This document shows positions 11,162-23,800 of a stretch of DNA of 64,000 bases, piece after piece (positions within the stretch are counted from its first letter, which is position 1; the number at the start of each line of letters is the position of its first letter). The notes under the pieces are model-generated. The model was not told the origin of the DNA. It did not search any database and was given only the letters and a program-made list of their open reading frames with translations. The translations under genes and the position numbers were made by a program. This DNA comes from Dentipellis sp. KUC8613 (taxonomy: Eukaryota; Basidiomycota; Agaricomycetes; Russulales; Hericiaceae): NCBI GenBank assembly GCA_002286715.1, contig NSJX01000005.1, positions 439,959-503,958 on the forward strand, read 5' to 3'.

Positions 11162-11880
11162 ATGCCTGCTGACGTCTCTCTGATCAACCACCCATGCACC
11201 GTGTGCTACAAGCCCACCTCGATGTGGTGTAGCCGGTGCCAAAACGCGTGGTATTGCACGCCAGAGCATCTTCAAAGCGTGAGTCATTATGGCTTAGCTC
11301 TTGAGCCTCCTCTCACCGAGAGTGTGCAGGATTGGCCACGCCACCGCCGGGAGTGTGTCGCTGCCCCGGCGCACCAGCATCCCCATAATGTGATTGCTAC
11401 CCCACCACCTGCGCAACCACAGAATATAACAGTGTCCGCTATCTTGTTCGCTCCGGAAGATGGTGAGGTAACTTGATGCGAGCGGTTGCGGGCACTATCT
11501 CACAGAAGAGCCTTGTAGACCGTCCGCGCATCGTCCCCGTGGACTGCCAGCCGACTCAGTCGCCATCTCAAGGCATCTGCCCGTCGCCACTCATCCAGAA
11601 CATGTTTCCAAGCGGTCAAGCCAACAGTGTAGTCCTGACTCAGGGCCTCAATGGGGAACCACTGAGGTTCCCCCTGCATCTGTTTTACTGCCCAATATCC
11701 CTCTCATCGGGCTCCCCTATCAATCGAGCGATCTACCGTATCACTTCAGGTGCCGCAGCGAAGGCTTGGAGCGGCCCGGTGGTCGTTTTGAAGTTCAACG
11801 GCTCGCGTAGACAAGGTTACTCTGATGCAGGGTCCAACGACCTGCCCGCACTCTCCGCGTACTTCCTCGCGTACAAATGA
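11162..11880 (+). CDS. MYND zinc-finger protein
   Basis: Three exons: 11162-11278, 11330-11467, 11506-11880, coding for 209 residues. The N-terminus carries an MYND finger. Cysteines occur in CTVCYKPTSMWCSRCQNAWYC, and the finger ends DWPRHRREC after the first intron. MYND fingers are protein-protein modules binding Pro-rich partners. The C-terminal part (from RPRIVPVDC to the end) has no known domain, but the segments VVLTQGLNGEPLRFPLHLF and GPVVVLKFNGSRRQGYSD look strongly conserved rather than disordered. The second intron would be only 38 nt, at the lower limit for fungi. Without it the protein would stop after EDGEVT. Function is unknown. A free-standing, regulated adaptor protein is inferred from the single finger and the TATA promoter. 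Confidence 0.75.
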
Positions 11881-13172
11881 AATGACATGTGCGCCCTTTC
11901 CTTCAATGGCTTTCTCTGACCGATGCTTACGTTCATCACAGAGACGACCCAATAGATTTAGCCCTGTAGATTTTGCCTCCGCACGATTCTCTTGCTATGA
12001 CCCCTGGACGCATTTGGCTGTAACCTTATCCAACGTCTGCTGTCTGTATAATGCTCTGTTTTGGGTGCTATGTAAGCGCCGGCTACTATTTATCAAGTAG
12101 TGTTCCACTGCGTCGCAGTAGGGTCGCATGTATTCTTCGTCTTGCTAATGCTAGAAATGCCATTGATCAGCCTGTCTCTACATGGCATGTGAAATGTGTA
12201 AGCACTGCTGAGGACCTTGGCGACAAGGACGGTCGTATGGCATCGGGCCCGTTCAGTTCGATTGGTTATTGATGCAAATGCGAAGCTATGCGCGACGCCA
12301 CTTGAATGGTGATTTGTCTTGAGTCTGCCCTTACAGTCGCGTGGGATCGAACGTAGTGTATGCTACTTCCGTTCCGTGTCGGAAAGTTCACGACCGACCG
12401 ATCGTAGAGTCCCTGCTACACCCTAGCGGATTGCGATAGATCTTCGACGTTTGACGGACAGGGAGGACCTACCTGGCCTCTGGACTACAGGGTTGCCATC
12501 GATTGAGTGCTAGCCCATGTGCATGAAACACTAGTGACAGTGTTGCTATTCTCAGTTGTATACGCTGCGTCCATACGTATTGCCTCCTGTACACCGGTGT
12601 GTGCCGTCACCACCACTGCCGCTAGATGTGCCTGTCGCTGCGGTAGGACGGGAGTTCGGGGAGACCGAGAACAATATTTGTTTAAGTGCAGCACTGGGGA
12701 TGGCATGGCTGACCTACTGGCCGGCGGAGGTCTGATGCCATTTGGACGTTCCGTCGCCGAGGCACCGAATATTTTGTTACTGCAGTAGCCTCGGACCAGG
12801 CGTTGGCGGAGTTACGGCTGCCGGCTGAGTTCGTTCGGAGTTCGTTTCAGCCGGGCAAGCCGGTACTCCTGCTTAGCGGAGTTTGAAAGCAGAACGGCTG
12901 GGTACGAGCCTATTACTGCAGTATTTCTGGATTTGTTCCGTCTGTAACGGTGTTTGCATGTCCTTATAAGGCAATGTCCGATTGGGCTTGTTCTGTCCGG
13001 GGCGACGGATCTCGATCGAAAACACAAAATCCCTGTCACGACCTGCCCGTTCTCTCTTCAAAACATTCACTGCTGTTGTCCAGCCACAACGCGTAAGGAA
13101 ACCCGATCTATACTCTCGCCATTCCTCGTGCGCTCTCGATCCCTTTCTGACGTGCCTTTAGACTGAAGCAAA
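11881..13172. other. Intergenic region of about 1.3 kb
   Basis: This tandem spacer lies between the MYND and RRP4 genes. Only short unsupported frames are present. No repeat, RNA gene or obvious regulatory motif was found. Confidence 0.4.
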
Positions 13173-14450
13173 ATGATCACCTTTGCGTCTTTCCCCACTG
13201 CACCCGACCCGTATCTTGCTCGCAATGATGATGCTGTGGACTATCTGCCCGACTCGGACTACATGGATGTCGATCTGGAGGAGGAAACCGACGCGGGGTC
13301 CTCGAAACTTACATGCCCCGGGGAGTCCATCACGTCTTCCCATGCCTTTATGCGGTGAGCACCGGCATGCATTAGTGGCACAAACATTATTCATTGCCTA
13401 CGCAGTGGTCATGGCACATATGTAGAGAATGAAGAGGTGATATCATCCGTTGCGGGTTTGATAGAACGCGTCAACAAACTTGTGACAGTGCGCGCCCTTC
13501 GTACAAGGTCAGTGTTGCTTGGTGCGGCGCGGGCGAAATGTTCCAATCATCATCTGTAGGTATAACCCGGAGGTCGGAGACCTCGTCGTCGGACGGATTA
13601 CAGAGGTATGCAGTCTTAGCTTTCCCTGCCTAATTTCTTTTGGTTTAATAGACACCGACTGAGGCAGGTCCAACCCCGAAGGTGGAAAGTCGATGCTAAT
13701 TCACGTCAAGATGCAGTGCTTATGCTGTCCTCAGTGAACCTTCCCGGAGGCGTTCAGGTCAGCTCAAACGAAGACACCTACGCGATCAGCCCTTCATACT
13801 CATCTTTATACTAATTAGCGACGAAAATTGGAGAGCGACGAACTCCAGATGCGCAATTTCTTCGAAGAGGGAGACTTGCTTGTGGCCGAAGTCCAAGCAT
13901 TTTTCGCTGACGGTGCCATGTCGCTTCACACACGGTCATTGAAATACGGGAAGGTATGATGCGCCCAATTCTGACTGCATCATCAACACTCAAATTTGGA
14001 GCAGCTGCGCAACGGACAGTTGGTCACTGTGCCGCCTATACTTGTCCGTCGACTGAAATCCCACTTCTATACCCTCCCGTGCGGCGTCGATTTGATCCTG
14101 GGCCTGAACGGGTATATATGGGTGAGTAAACATGTCAAGGAGAATGAGCAGGAAGGAGAAGAAGGTTTTGACGCGGAGGCTGTGTATTCCAACAAAAATG
14201 ATGTGAGCACGCCGTTCGTAGTCTAGCGCACCCCTCTAACCCGTACTGGCAGGAAATCGACGAGGCAACACGCACGGCGATATCTCGCGTGACGAACATC
14301 ATTCGTGTGCTTGCCGCCCATTCTATCCCCTTGACCGATACGCTCCTGTTGGAGGCGTATGAATGGGCTATTGAAGCAGATGTCGACCTCAAGGACCTAC
14401 TCCAGGAGGACATAGGGGATGCCCTCGTAGCGGCTGTCACCAACCGATAA
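13173..14450 (+). CDS. RRP4: Exosome complex subunit RRP4
   Basis: Seven exons: 13173-13354, 13406-13507, 13560-13605, 13668-13757, 13819-13953, 14005-14202, 14253-14450, coding for 316 residues. After an acidic start comes the Rrp4 N-terminal segment ([19 protein letters not shown]). An S1 domain follows, with [34 protein letters not shown] and [20 protein letters not shown]. The C-terminal KH-like part contains [16 protein letters not shown]. Rrp4 is one of the three cap proteins of the RNA exosome, guiding RNA into the 3'-5' exonuclease core in nucleus and cytoplasm. Order, spacing and length match the eukaryotic family. A GTGAGT just after the IW codons resembles a donor, but reading through it keeps the frame and the expected sequence, so it is left in the exon. 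Confidence 0.93.
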
Positions 14451-14508
14451 CGGTTACATTTGCTATTTATCTGTGAATAATGATACAGCGGTTGATAGCG
14501 GACGGCGC

Positions 14509-15478
14509 CTATTCGTCCTCGTAACTCGTCTCCTCGACACCGTCTCCATCCTCGTCCAAGTCGTCTTCATCGTTCTCATCGTTTTCATTCTCGTCATTCT
14601 CTTCATCTTCGTCGTCATCGTCCATAGCCGCGTCGTCGGACCCCTGTTGCGCGGGCTGGTGGTGGTTCACAGCGGCACCGCTGGCCATTATTCGGGCTTG
14701 CGCAGCTTTCTCAGCTTCCTCCTTTTCTCGGTCCACCGGGAGGAGAGTATCTAATGCGAGGTCTTTCCATCTCAACGTGCCGTTGATACCTCCGCCCGCG
14801 TAACCCATATCCTCAAACAGTGCCCGAGATGTTGGGTCGTAAGGCATACGGGGTCGAGCGGCGGGATGCTTGATGTTCGTGGGGTTCCCGTAAGGATACG
14901 AGGGATGTACGTGTGATGGCAAAACTGGTCAGGCTTGACATGAGCGGAGAGTTTCAGCTAGACAGGTGAGGATAAACGAACTGTCCGAGTCGTCGGGGTT
15001 TGGTGGTATCATATGAGCGGGTATATCCATTTCTTTAAAAAGACCATACACGATGAGGAATGGAATAAACGCGTAGACAACGAGATACCGTCGTCTGAGA
15101 GATCTCCTTTGAGATACTCTAGCGTCCCGACAGTGTCAAGGACTTTCAGGTCATTCGGCGTCATGTGAACATAGCAATAGGTAAGATCCTGCAGACGTAC
15201 GCAGTACCATTTAGCCAAAGTGTTTCGAAGCACAGCATAGATTGGCTTACTGTCATCTTGGAACGAAGCAAAGCCGGCGGTATATCGTCGATGCTGGCGA
15301 CAGCCGCTCGAGACGGTCTTGAAGGGAAATGGCTACTGTAAAGAGCGCGTGGGAAACGAGACGCGCTTGTGGCACGCGTCGAAACATCTTGAAATCCGTA
15401 AGCGCTCGGTCTCGACAACTTGGCGTATACTAGTTGGAGTAGTAGCTTCACGACGCCCTCAGTCGAACCTTTCGACAT
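14509..15478 (-). CDS. Unrecognised protein with acidic tail
   Basis: The best model has three exons: 15478-15251, 15188-15089, 14924-14509, about 247 residues. The first intron (62 nt, GTAAGC...CAG with a GCTAA branch-like site) is convincing. The second (164 nt) is not, because it contains an open frame (reading YLVVYAFIPFLIVYGLF, a possible membrane segment) that also splices in phase to the last exon. The first exon starts MSKGSTEGVVKLLLQL and contains SIDDIPPALLRSKM. The second has MTPNDLKVLDTVGTLEYLKG. The last holds YDPTSRALFEDMGYAGG and GTLRWKDLALDTLLPVDRE, then an Ala-rich helix and a long Asp/Glu tail. I do not recognise the family. The gene converges on RRP4, with only 58 bases between stop codons. 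Confidence 0.5.
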
Positions 15479-15801
15479 CAACAATACCCACACGGCACTC
15501 CAGGTGGATAGCCCGCCGTAGGCCGTGTGCGACGAGGACGGGCTTCATTCAACGCCTGCACGTGTTTCAACTACGTATGTTCCTGAGGCGACACCTGCTT
15601 GTATTGGTGATCTCAGACTTCTCACTCTCGTTAGCAGACGCCGTCTCGGCATACTAGAATTGCCACACGCAGTGCTTTTTGCACATCATCAGCGTTGCTT
15701 CCCCACCGAGGCGTAGGTGTTTCTTCTTACCAATGAGCCCGCGTGCACGTTGCCACTTTGAATGCAGCTTATTCTCCTCTAGGTGAGTTGCCCGGCAAAA
15801 A

Positions 15802-18800
15802 ATGTCCCACGTTCCCGTGTACACCGCCCTCAGCATCCCCGTTGCCGCATCCTTTCCGTCTATCAATTGCCTTCAATGGACTAGCGATGGGCAGATCATG
15901 TTCGCGGCGAAGAACGCGATCTACATCTTTGTACTTTTCTTCCCTCCATCCTCGGTATGCTCCGCTCTGAAGGGTGTCGAAACAGACCCCAGACCCAGGC
16001 ATAAATTTCGACCCATCTTCTACCGTAAAAAGCCCGCAAATCGGTGAAAATGAAGCGATCAAGCCGCTCGAATGGTTCCGAACGGTCATTGAGTGTGACA
16101 GGGTCATCGTCCACCACTGGCCATCCGAATCCCAAGGTGGGGCGATTCTATTCACAGTCGGATGTACCTGAGCTAGATCTGTGTAGAATGGGGGGCAGTG
16201 GCCCTCGGCTCGCTCGACATATCTGTGAGATCCGTCGCAGCGTCCCCGGGTAGTCTCACTGCCGACGGTCGGTGAGCATCTCGTAGCGCTCGCGTCACTG
16301 TTACCAGCTCTTAACCCCTCCTAGGTGCTTTCTCGCTGTGCTCAATTCCAACCTGGAATTCTCACTCTGGGGCTCGGTCAAGAACCATCTGAAAGGGCGG
16401 TGGGACAAGGTAAGCAAACGTGTATCTGGCAATAGAGTTGGTCCCGAACAGCAAAGTCCATCAGCTCCAGGACATTACGTTGTTCTTGAAGCATGTGGCA
16501 GCCGGAGATGCTGGATCAGAAATACAACAATTGCTCCAAGCGCAGACAGTCTGTAAGCAGAAACGATAGAAGCCTTTTGGCGCCCGTCTGAAGGTAGCGG
16601 GTTCTCGCGGGACTGAGCTTGATTTTCTAGGCGCTTCGTGGTCCACTCAGGCCGATTTTTCCGTAACGCCATCACCCGATCACGACAGCTCACTGTTAGC
16701 GGTTGGGAATAGAGCGGGTTCTGTGGTCTTTCTGAGGTATGTCCGGCAGGTTTATTCATTTGACTTCTAATAATGATTGCACGCAGACTATTGGATACGC
16801 CGACAGAAGAGAATTATCTTGAGCATGCGGGCAGTATCGCTGTCACAAAGCGCTGGGTGAATCACCTGGCATGGTCACCTTGGAGTTCGTCAGGGTCGAA
16901 TAAATGTAAGTCAGAAAGATCGATTGCCTCCGTGTCTGGCTCGATCCCAATTGCTTCCCCCTTGTTGACACGACACTGAAGATCGGCAATAGGCACCGCT
17001 ACGCTTGCCTGCGGCTCGTCGGATGGTTCCGTGGCGCTCATCGACGTCGTCCAGACACTGGTACCGGACATTCAGCAAACGGCCTTTCAGAGTACTTTCT
17101 CGATCGATCATGAGTTCCATTTATCTGCCGATGTACCGCAAAGCGTGGACGACAGGGGCATTACAGGAGTATCGTGGATCGATCTGCCCAACAGACAGGT
17201 CAGTGCGCAGTACAGTGGAAGATCGAGTTCTGATGCTTCTCGCAGCCAATCCTGGTCTTCTGCAAAGCGGGAACCGTCCATCTTTGGTCCAGAAGCACGG
17301 AAGGAGATCGGTGGAGTGGAACTCGGCACTTCCGGTTGCATACTCAGAAGGTCTCTGCAGGGTCGTCGTACCTCTACCCCGTCTCTGGCATCGAGTATTT
17401 TGCCACGCGAGACGCACTCGTCGTCACTCTTTCCGACGGAACCCTCCATGTCGTATACCAGGCCTCGACAGACCCTGTATTGGAGCTCTCAGACGGCCAT
17501 CAGAGTGAACAACCTACTTCCTTGGGGCTTTCGAACTTGGCTCGAAAGGTGTTTGTCCAGACGGAAGGCAGAGCGGTTCCCAAGGCAGAGATCAATCACA
17601 TAAACGGCTTCGTCGCGTACGACAAGCTGTCGACCGTAGCTTGGATCCAGGAGTACGTTTCTTCTGGCCGCCGCTGACTGCTCTTCGATGACACGAATCT
17701 CTCCGTGCAGGGGCTCATGTCCGTCCGACTTCAGTTACAAACACGACGCGAAGCACACCAGTGCGCTTGTGGTGACTGAATTGTGGGACGAGCATCAGGA
17801 CGATCGCATCATCGCAATGCTCACTGATGCGTTTACCACAGCAAGGGCTGGTGTGTGATATTTTTCGCTATGGACGCTGTTATCATGGTGACCTGATTTC
17901 CGACCACGTGCTGCATAGCTCGCGGAGACGCCCCGCTACATATCCTCCGCCCGCTGTTCCTGCATCTTCGGAATCCGGGTGTATTAGAGCGGCTTCATCC
18001 TCATATATTGACAATTTTGGAAGCGCACATTTCGGATGAGTCCTTGCACCGCAATATTCCGGCATGGACTGGCGAGCTCGATGAAGCGGTGCGGACGGCT
18101 TTCCGTAAAAGCTTGGTGCAGCATTTGTTCGGCTCGGACGATTTGTTGTCTTTACGTCTCCGGCTGGCCGCAGCCGATTTTTGCTGGGTGAGTCAGGCCC
18201 TCCGTGCGAGTCGGGCGACTGAACTCTGACTGCTATCCCAGAAATTCGCGCCTACACCCCAAGAGCAGGGCGAATATGGGGGTGTTGCTCAAGGTCTCTT
18301 AAACTCGATTTCCCATCGAATCCGGCGTACTCTAGTGAGACACTTAACTGCCGTCACGAGCACCCTCAAGGGTAGGCCAATCGTCTTGATTGTTCATGAC
18401 ATCAACTCACCGGAACAACAGAGGGCGACACCCCGTTCGTGCTGCGTGTTGTCGTTCAATCTCTACTCGCCGGATCACCACCAGAACTTCAAGCTGAAGC
18501 TCAGGCACTGTCCAGCGCAGTTGCTGCAGTTGCTACAGGCCAAAATCCGGAAGTCTCCGAAGCTACTATGGGCCTCGAAGAAAAGTGTCCTGCCTGTGGC
18601 GTTAGTGTCCCTCTCCATGACATGTACAACGCGGTCTGCTCAAATGGTCACGTCTGGTGTAAGTGATTTGCAACAATTTTCGGCGCATTTGCACTGATTC
18701 CGTCACCGCTACATATCTTTTGCGATCCTCTCCACCTCTCGGAATACCACATTTTGGCGCCCGCGCCATCACGACTCGAACGCTATTCACGGCCTCCCCT

Positions 18801-19022
18801 TCTCTAGCAAGATGCTCAATCACATCATTTATTTTATCCACACCTATGGTCAGGACGTGCATCGGCTGTACCCGGAAAGCCTTCCTTCCGTCTGTTCCGA
18901 AGACACACGATGCAGGCGCAGATTGGTTGCCACCGGCCGCTCGCAGCTGGATAGTCCAGGAACTGCTCCAGGCCGTGCGTCGATGTCTGTTCTGCGGTAA
19001 CAGCTTTGTCAGCGTCGTTTAG
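15802..19022 (+). CDS. TFIIIC zinc-finger subunit (GTF3C4/Sfc9 type)
   Basis: Fourteen exons, all in phase: 15802-15930, 15986-16136, 16187-16271, 16325-16409, 16465-16552, 16631-16736, 16787-16905, 16993-17198, 17246-17652, 17711-17850, 17919-18187, 18242-18371, 18422-18658, 18808-19022, about 788 residues. The first 500 residues form WD-like blades (INCLQWTSDGQIMFAA, LLAVGNRAGSVVFL, ATLACGSSDGSVALIDVV, ILVFCKAGTVHLW), as in the TFIIIC delta N-terminal domain. The C-terminus is a zf-TFIIIC finger, with CPACGV, CSNGHVW, RCSITSF, RTCIGCTRKAF and RRCLFCGNSFVSVV at the end. TFIIIC binds the internal A and B boxes of tRNA genes and places TFIIIB for RNA polymerase III. The finger is the strongest evidence. 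The fifth exon could begin six bases later. Confidence 0.85.
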
Positions 19023-19497
19023 CGTGCGCCGGAGCCGCCTTCGCTTGTGATCCAGGAGATTGTCTCCCCGGTGGTTGTTGGCACCGGCGCGGGGTAGAGG
19101 ACTTTGATCTTTTCCGGAGGATCCTGACGCGCATTCCGCCAACAGAACAGAAGCTCAGGGTCCTTCGTGGCTTCTCGACGCCGTTATCCCTTTGGGGTGT
19201 CTTTTGAAGGGGTTTGCATATTGTTATTTCTATAATACTCAGCATGTCTAGGTCTTGCACTCTACTTCCGCCGTCGATCGTATGCGCTAGGGTCGTTTTC
19301 TCGAATCCTCGCCACTTGCTGTCTTGTTCAAAAATCATATCAGAATGATGCAATGTCTGCCTGTAAACTTGTCCATAAACCGCGTGTCGCAACTTCGTGA
19401 GGAATCTCGTGTCCGCCCAGCCATCTTCGTTCTTACGGTCGGGTCCGGAAGAAATTTGCAGATCAAGTGCAATTCGTACACAGCTCACCCGGGCCAC
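19019..19497 (-). CDS. Possible 3' end of an unidentified minus-strand gene
   Basis: A minus-strand frame ending in TAA at 19021-19019 reads KDPELLFCWRNARQDPP and then YPAPVPTTTGETISWITSEG. It has codon-like third-position bias. A second frame just upstream on the same strand reads GWADTRFLTKLRHAVYGQVY and HHSDMIFEQDSKWRGFEKTT. Splice sites between 19195 and 19275 could join them. I cannot assemble a full gene or name a family. The stop would overlap the TFIIIC stop codon by two bases on the opposite strand, which weakens the case. This could equally be a decayed gene. Confidence 0.25.
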
Positions 19498-20800
19498 TTC
19501 TACTCGTATATCCCGACTTCTACGCTGAAATCAAATCAGTGTTTGGTGTTCAAGTTGCCACTTGGGCCGTGGTAGGCCGTTTGATCCACATCGGAGGCCG
19601 CATTATGGTACAGCCCTAGGCACGCGCCAGGTGATTAGTCGCGTCCAAGGCGCGTTACCTGGAGGCTTAGTTAAGAACATCCTGAGCTTGCGCAGGAGGC
19701 GAGACATCGGCATGCCACCCTCCGTAGGTCGCATCGCGAGCTTCGTGCGACGACCGGCAAGTGACGGTGAGCATGGTGTCTCGAGCGGCTCCTGTGTCAT
19801 GCAGCGCGGCATGTGCGCAACCGGCAGTGTCTCTAATCACCATTTGCTCGGTGCTGACATGTTCGTGCCCGAAAGCCACCTACGGTTACGAGACGCGTTG
19901 AAGTCGGCCGCGATGCTGCGGCGATTGATACACATCCGAATCGGAGAGAACATCGGTGCTGAGCGAATGTCGACGGATCAGGGAGTTGAGGTTGATTCAG
20001 GCGTCCGGCTTCTTGCTACAGGGGTTGGCCATGGATCGTCGGCGGGCATATTTCCGAACGTAGAATCCCTGTGCTGTCCGAGATTTCGTGCCTTCGTTTG
20101 ACTCTCTAGTTTCAGATACAGTTTGCTGGGCAGGGTCTATCCTCCACACCAGCATACAATGCTGTTGCGGCCATCATATGGCTAGATTGGATCTCGCAGT
20201 GCTCGCGAATGGGTAGCTCAAGAGATCGGCAGGACACTCACCAATGCGGGGATCACCGCAATGCAGCATCTTTACGGATGACGGTGTCTTTGATCTATTT
20301 CCTTCCGCCTCAGTTGAAATTGTCGATGTCGAGATCAGGATCCGGAAGAATAAAATGTCAGTGCATGTTCAAGCGAGATGTGCTAAATGCATTCTGGGAT
20401 CAAGGTATATGGATAATCATGAGCGATCTGTCAAGGTAACAATTTCTTACGATGTGTGGGTGGCTGAGGGACGGCTGCCTCGGTGCTCTTCAATTTGGTT
20501 GAATAGTGCAGTGGCCACGGTTGAAAGGAAGCGCAGTGCAGTTCAAGTTGGATCGGGCAACGATGGGCGTCTATGGGGACCACCGCTTTGTCAGCAGAAC
20601 GTCGGTGAGGCGCACTGCGGCTGTCGAGACTTGGAGGTCAGACACATCTTTCCAGCAACCATCTCATCCCCGTCATTCCTTTTTCTTTCTCTTTTCGCCG
20701 TCTCACAGTCAACATATTGCTACACAGGGAAGGAAACCGCTTGGGCAAAGTCCTGCGGGGACACCCTTTGTAACGATCGTCACTGCGACCGCGAGTATTC
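19023..20800. other. Unresolved 1.8 kb between TFIIIC and DOA10 genes
   Basis: This is long for a spacer in this window and holds several overlapping open frames. These include a 179-codon plus-strand frame at 19562-20101, a plus-strand frame at 20244-20876 (TDDGVFDLFPSASVEIVDV), and minus-strand frames at 19603-19879 and 19009-19497. None gives a clean multi-exon gene. The promoter of DOA10 must lie at the right-hand end, where a CT-rich tract occurs at about 20660-20710. Confidence 0.4.
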
Positions 20801-23800
20801 ATGGACCAAGACCTCGCTGAAAGACGCGAATCTAGCGCGTCTGACGCCGGCCAGGACCCAAACGACACTACGCTAGGAGAGCTGACGGCTACTGATGGAG
20901 AGGTTGATACGTGCCGTATCTGCAGCGCGCCCGCCGAACCCGATCAACCGCTTTTCTACCCATGCAAGTGCTCGGGCACCATACGCTACATTCACCAGGA
21001 CTGGTGAGTCAAGCAAACACATATTGTATGATCTCTTACTAACTTTTCTACTTCCAGCTTGACGACATGGCTAGCACACAGCAAGAAGAAGACGTGCGAT
21101 GTCTGTAAGCATCCGTATGCATTCACGAAAGGTACGCCACCTCAGTCATGCTCCGGCTTGCAGCCATGTCCTGATGAGCAATGTATCATCAAGTCTACGC
21201 AGAGGATATGCCTAGTCGGCTCCCCGTCTTCCTTCTAGTGCGACGGCTTGCTCAACAGGCATTCTTTGCGGTTCTGTTCCTGCTCCGTGCCATTCTTGTC
21301 GCTGTCGTCTGGCTTGCTGTTCTTCCTTGGATCACTGTCTGGACATGGCGCATGTACTTTGTCATGGGCAATGCAACGTAAGTGGTTTTTCACGCACATA
21401 CGCTGTCAAATGCCTCATTCCATTACATACAGAGCTTGGTGGATTAGCGCACGCGAGCGCCCCGCGTCTTCCGCATCGCCGTTCTTCTTCTATAACCTCA
21501 CTGTTGCCCGCAATACGTCATCAAATGCTACGGACGCTACAATTCCGACGGTGGCGGACAACGACACGCTCGCGAATGCCGAGCCTCAGTCCTTCGTGAA
21601 GTTGGCCTTGGGACACCCGCTTCTCCGCACAATTTCCGCCGACATCTTCACTGGGCAAATCATAGCAACCCTCATCGTTCTTGTATTCATCGCTATCTTC
21701 CTGTTGCGCGAGTGGATCTCCCAAAACGCCCATCCTGGCCTACTCGAGGGCGCGGAAGTACATGAAGGCGTGCTAGTGGTGGATCATGAACCTGATGATC
21801 AGGTGCAAGTGGTACGGCAGCCAAGGCGAGCCGTCGAAGAGGAGAGAAACGACGAAGGAGTTCTACATGCTGAACAAAGGCCGTTTAATGGCGGTCTGCC
21901 TTATCCAGACCGCCCGATGAAGGATTTGCCTGCGCGACGTGCACGAGAGGCACAGACCGAACACGCGGTAGGCGGCAGCCCGAGTGCCAGTACGAGTGCT
22001 AGTACAGGGGCGAGTACAGATGGCGGCTCGGCGGGTCCTTCGGGCTTGCCCTCAGCGGTGTCAGCGTCATCTTCGTGGCAAAATGTGAGCCTCGGGACGG
22101 AAACCGCAGCTGGCGGAAAGGGCAAAGGGAAGGCTACAGACCTGTTTGACTTTAGTGTTGACTTCACCGACATCAAGTGGCCCGACCAACCAAGTGCTCT
22201 CAAGAGAACGGTGCCGCTTCCGCCATCTCCGGAGGTGCCCAACCCTAGCGCACCCCTAGACGAGTTGGCGGCCAAGGCTCAAGAAAGCATACAACGGCTA
22301 TCTGATAGTTGGGACTTCGCGGATCGCGACTGGGGCAAACCATCTCCGTCACCCAATAGGCGTCGAAGGAGTGTGCATTCGCATCCCTCGCCGTCGGAGA
22401 AGGGGAAGGGGAAGGGTTTTGAAGATGCATCAGCAGAGAAGCGTGCTCGTCGACGAGTCACCCAAGAATTCATGCTCAGTGAACCCGAGATTCATGCCCA
22501 GCCCGCCGATTTTACGGGACAGACAGGGCGCTCAGGTATACCTTTCTCTGCAACACTTAACAGAGAAGATACCGCTCTGCGCCGCGCACGCTTGACAAAA
22601 TCGTTGCATCAGATCAAGGAAGAGCTGCAAGCCGAAGGAAAGTGGCAACCTCCTCCATTCGCACAAACCACGGAGGCATCGCAACCCCCTGCACCTCCTG
22701 CGACCGACAAGCCCGAGCCGTCGTTTTCGTTTGCGAAAGACGACGTGAATGTAGAGCAGCTCTTCGGCTCAAAACCAGCGCCACCCTTGCCGTACCCTAT
22801 CTCTGCGTCGACTTCGTCGGCAGCCGCGCTCCCGGTCCCACTCATACCCACTAGCACACCTAGCCGTCCCTCTCGCATACCAGTTCCTCGGCGTCCACCT
22901 ATGCCAAGTGCGACTCTGCCTACTCCGACTACTCCTCCAGCGCCTCTCAGAAGCAAGGAGAGCACGCCACTCGCGTCTCCCAGCTTGGCCACTTACCGTG
23001 CGCCAGAAGAGTTCCAGGAGGGAAGCTCTCGTCAGAGTTATTTCGACCCTGTGCAAGAGGAGGATGACGAGCAGACGTTCGAAGAGGATCACGCCCACTT
23101 CTTCCGTCTGCCCGAAGATGAGGATCGCAATCCCGTCGGTGCCCCCAGGCGTGTCGGTATAAGGGAGCTTTTGGGAGAAGGCGATTTGACCGACTTGATA
23201 GGACCCGAGACGGAGACAGAGGATGAAGAGTTGCAGGAGGGAATTCTTGGGATGGGGCTGGAAGACCATGATGCGGAAGAGCGGAACGAGATAGATGTCC
23301 CGGAGGAGGAGATCCAGGTAGTAGAGGGCGGGGAGCAGCAGCCTGCTGATGGCGAGGCAGCTCTGGCGGCAGCGGAACTCGATGACGCGGACCTGAATGT
23401 CGAAGATGACATGGAAGGTGCCTTGGAAGGTAAGAGACCTATTTTGACGATCCTTCGCAGTTCTCACACATGTTTCAGCGATTGGCATGAGAGGGCCAAT
23501 CTTTGCCATCGCTCAAAATGTAGGCGACCCTCTTGAGAAGATGCTTTGTGATTTACTTACGTGGATTTTCTAGGCTGCCCTCATGATTTTCGTTCTGGAC
23601 ACAGCAATAGGATTGGGAATTTGGTTCCCCTTCACCTTAGGGAAATCGTTTGCACTCCTATCGGTAAGTCTTACTCTCGACGTTCCAGCTAGCTTTGACA
23701 TTGACACGCATACTCCAGCTTGACCCAAGGCGCGCTCTTCAGATTGTACACTGGCCCATCCGATGCATGCGCTTGATCACCGACCCATTCGTTGACGCCT

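Noticed and set aside
14109..14202. Extra intron in RRP4 after the IW codons (GTGAGT)
   Set aside because: Removing sequence there would delete in-frame residues that continue the expected protein, and a better donor follows at 14203.
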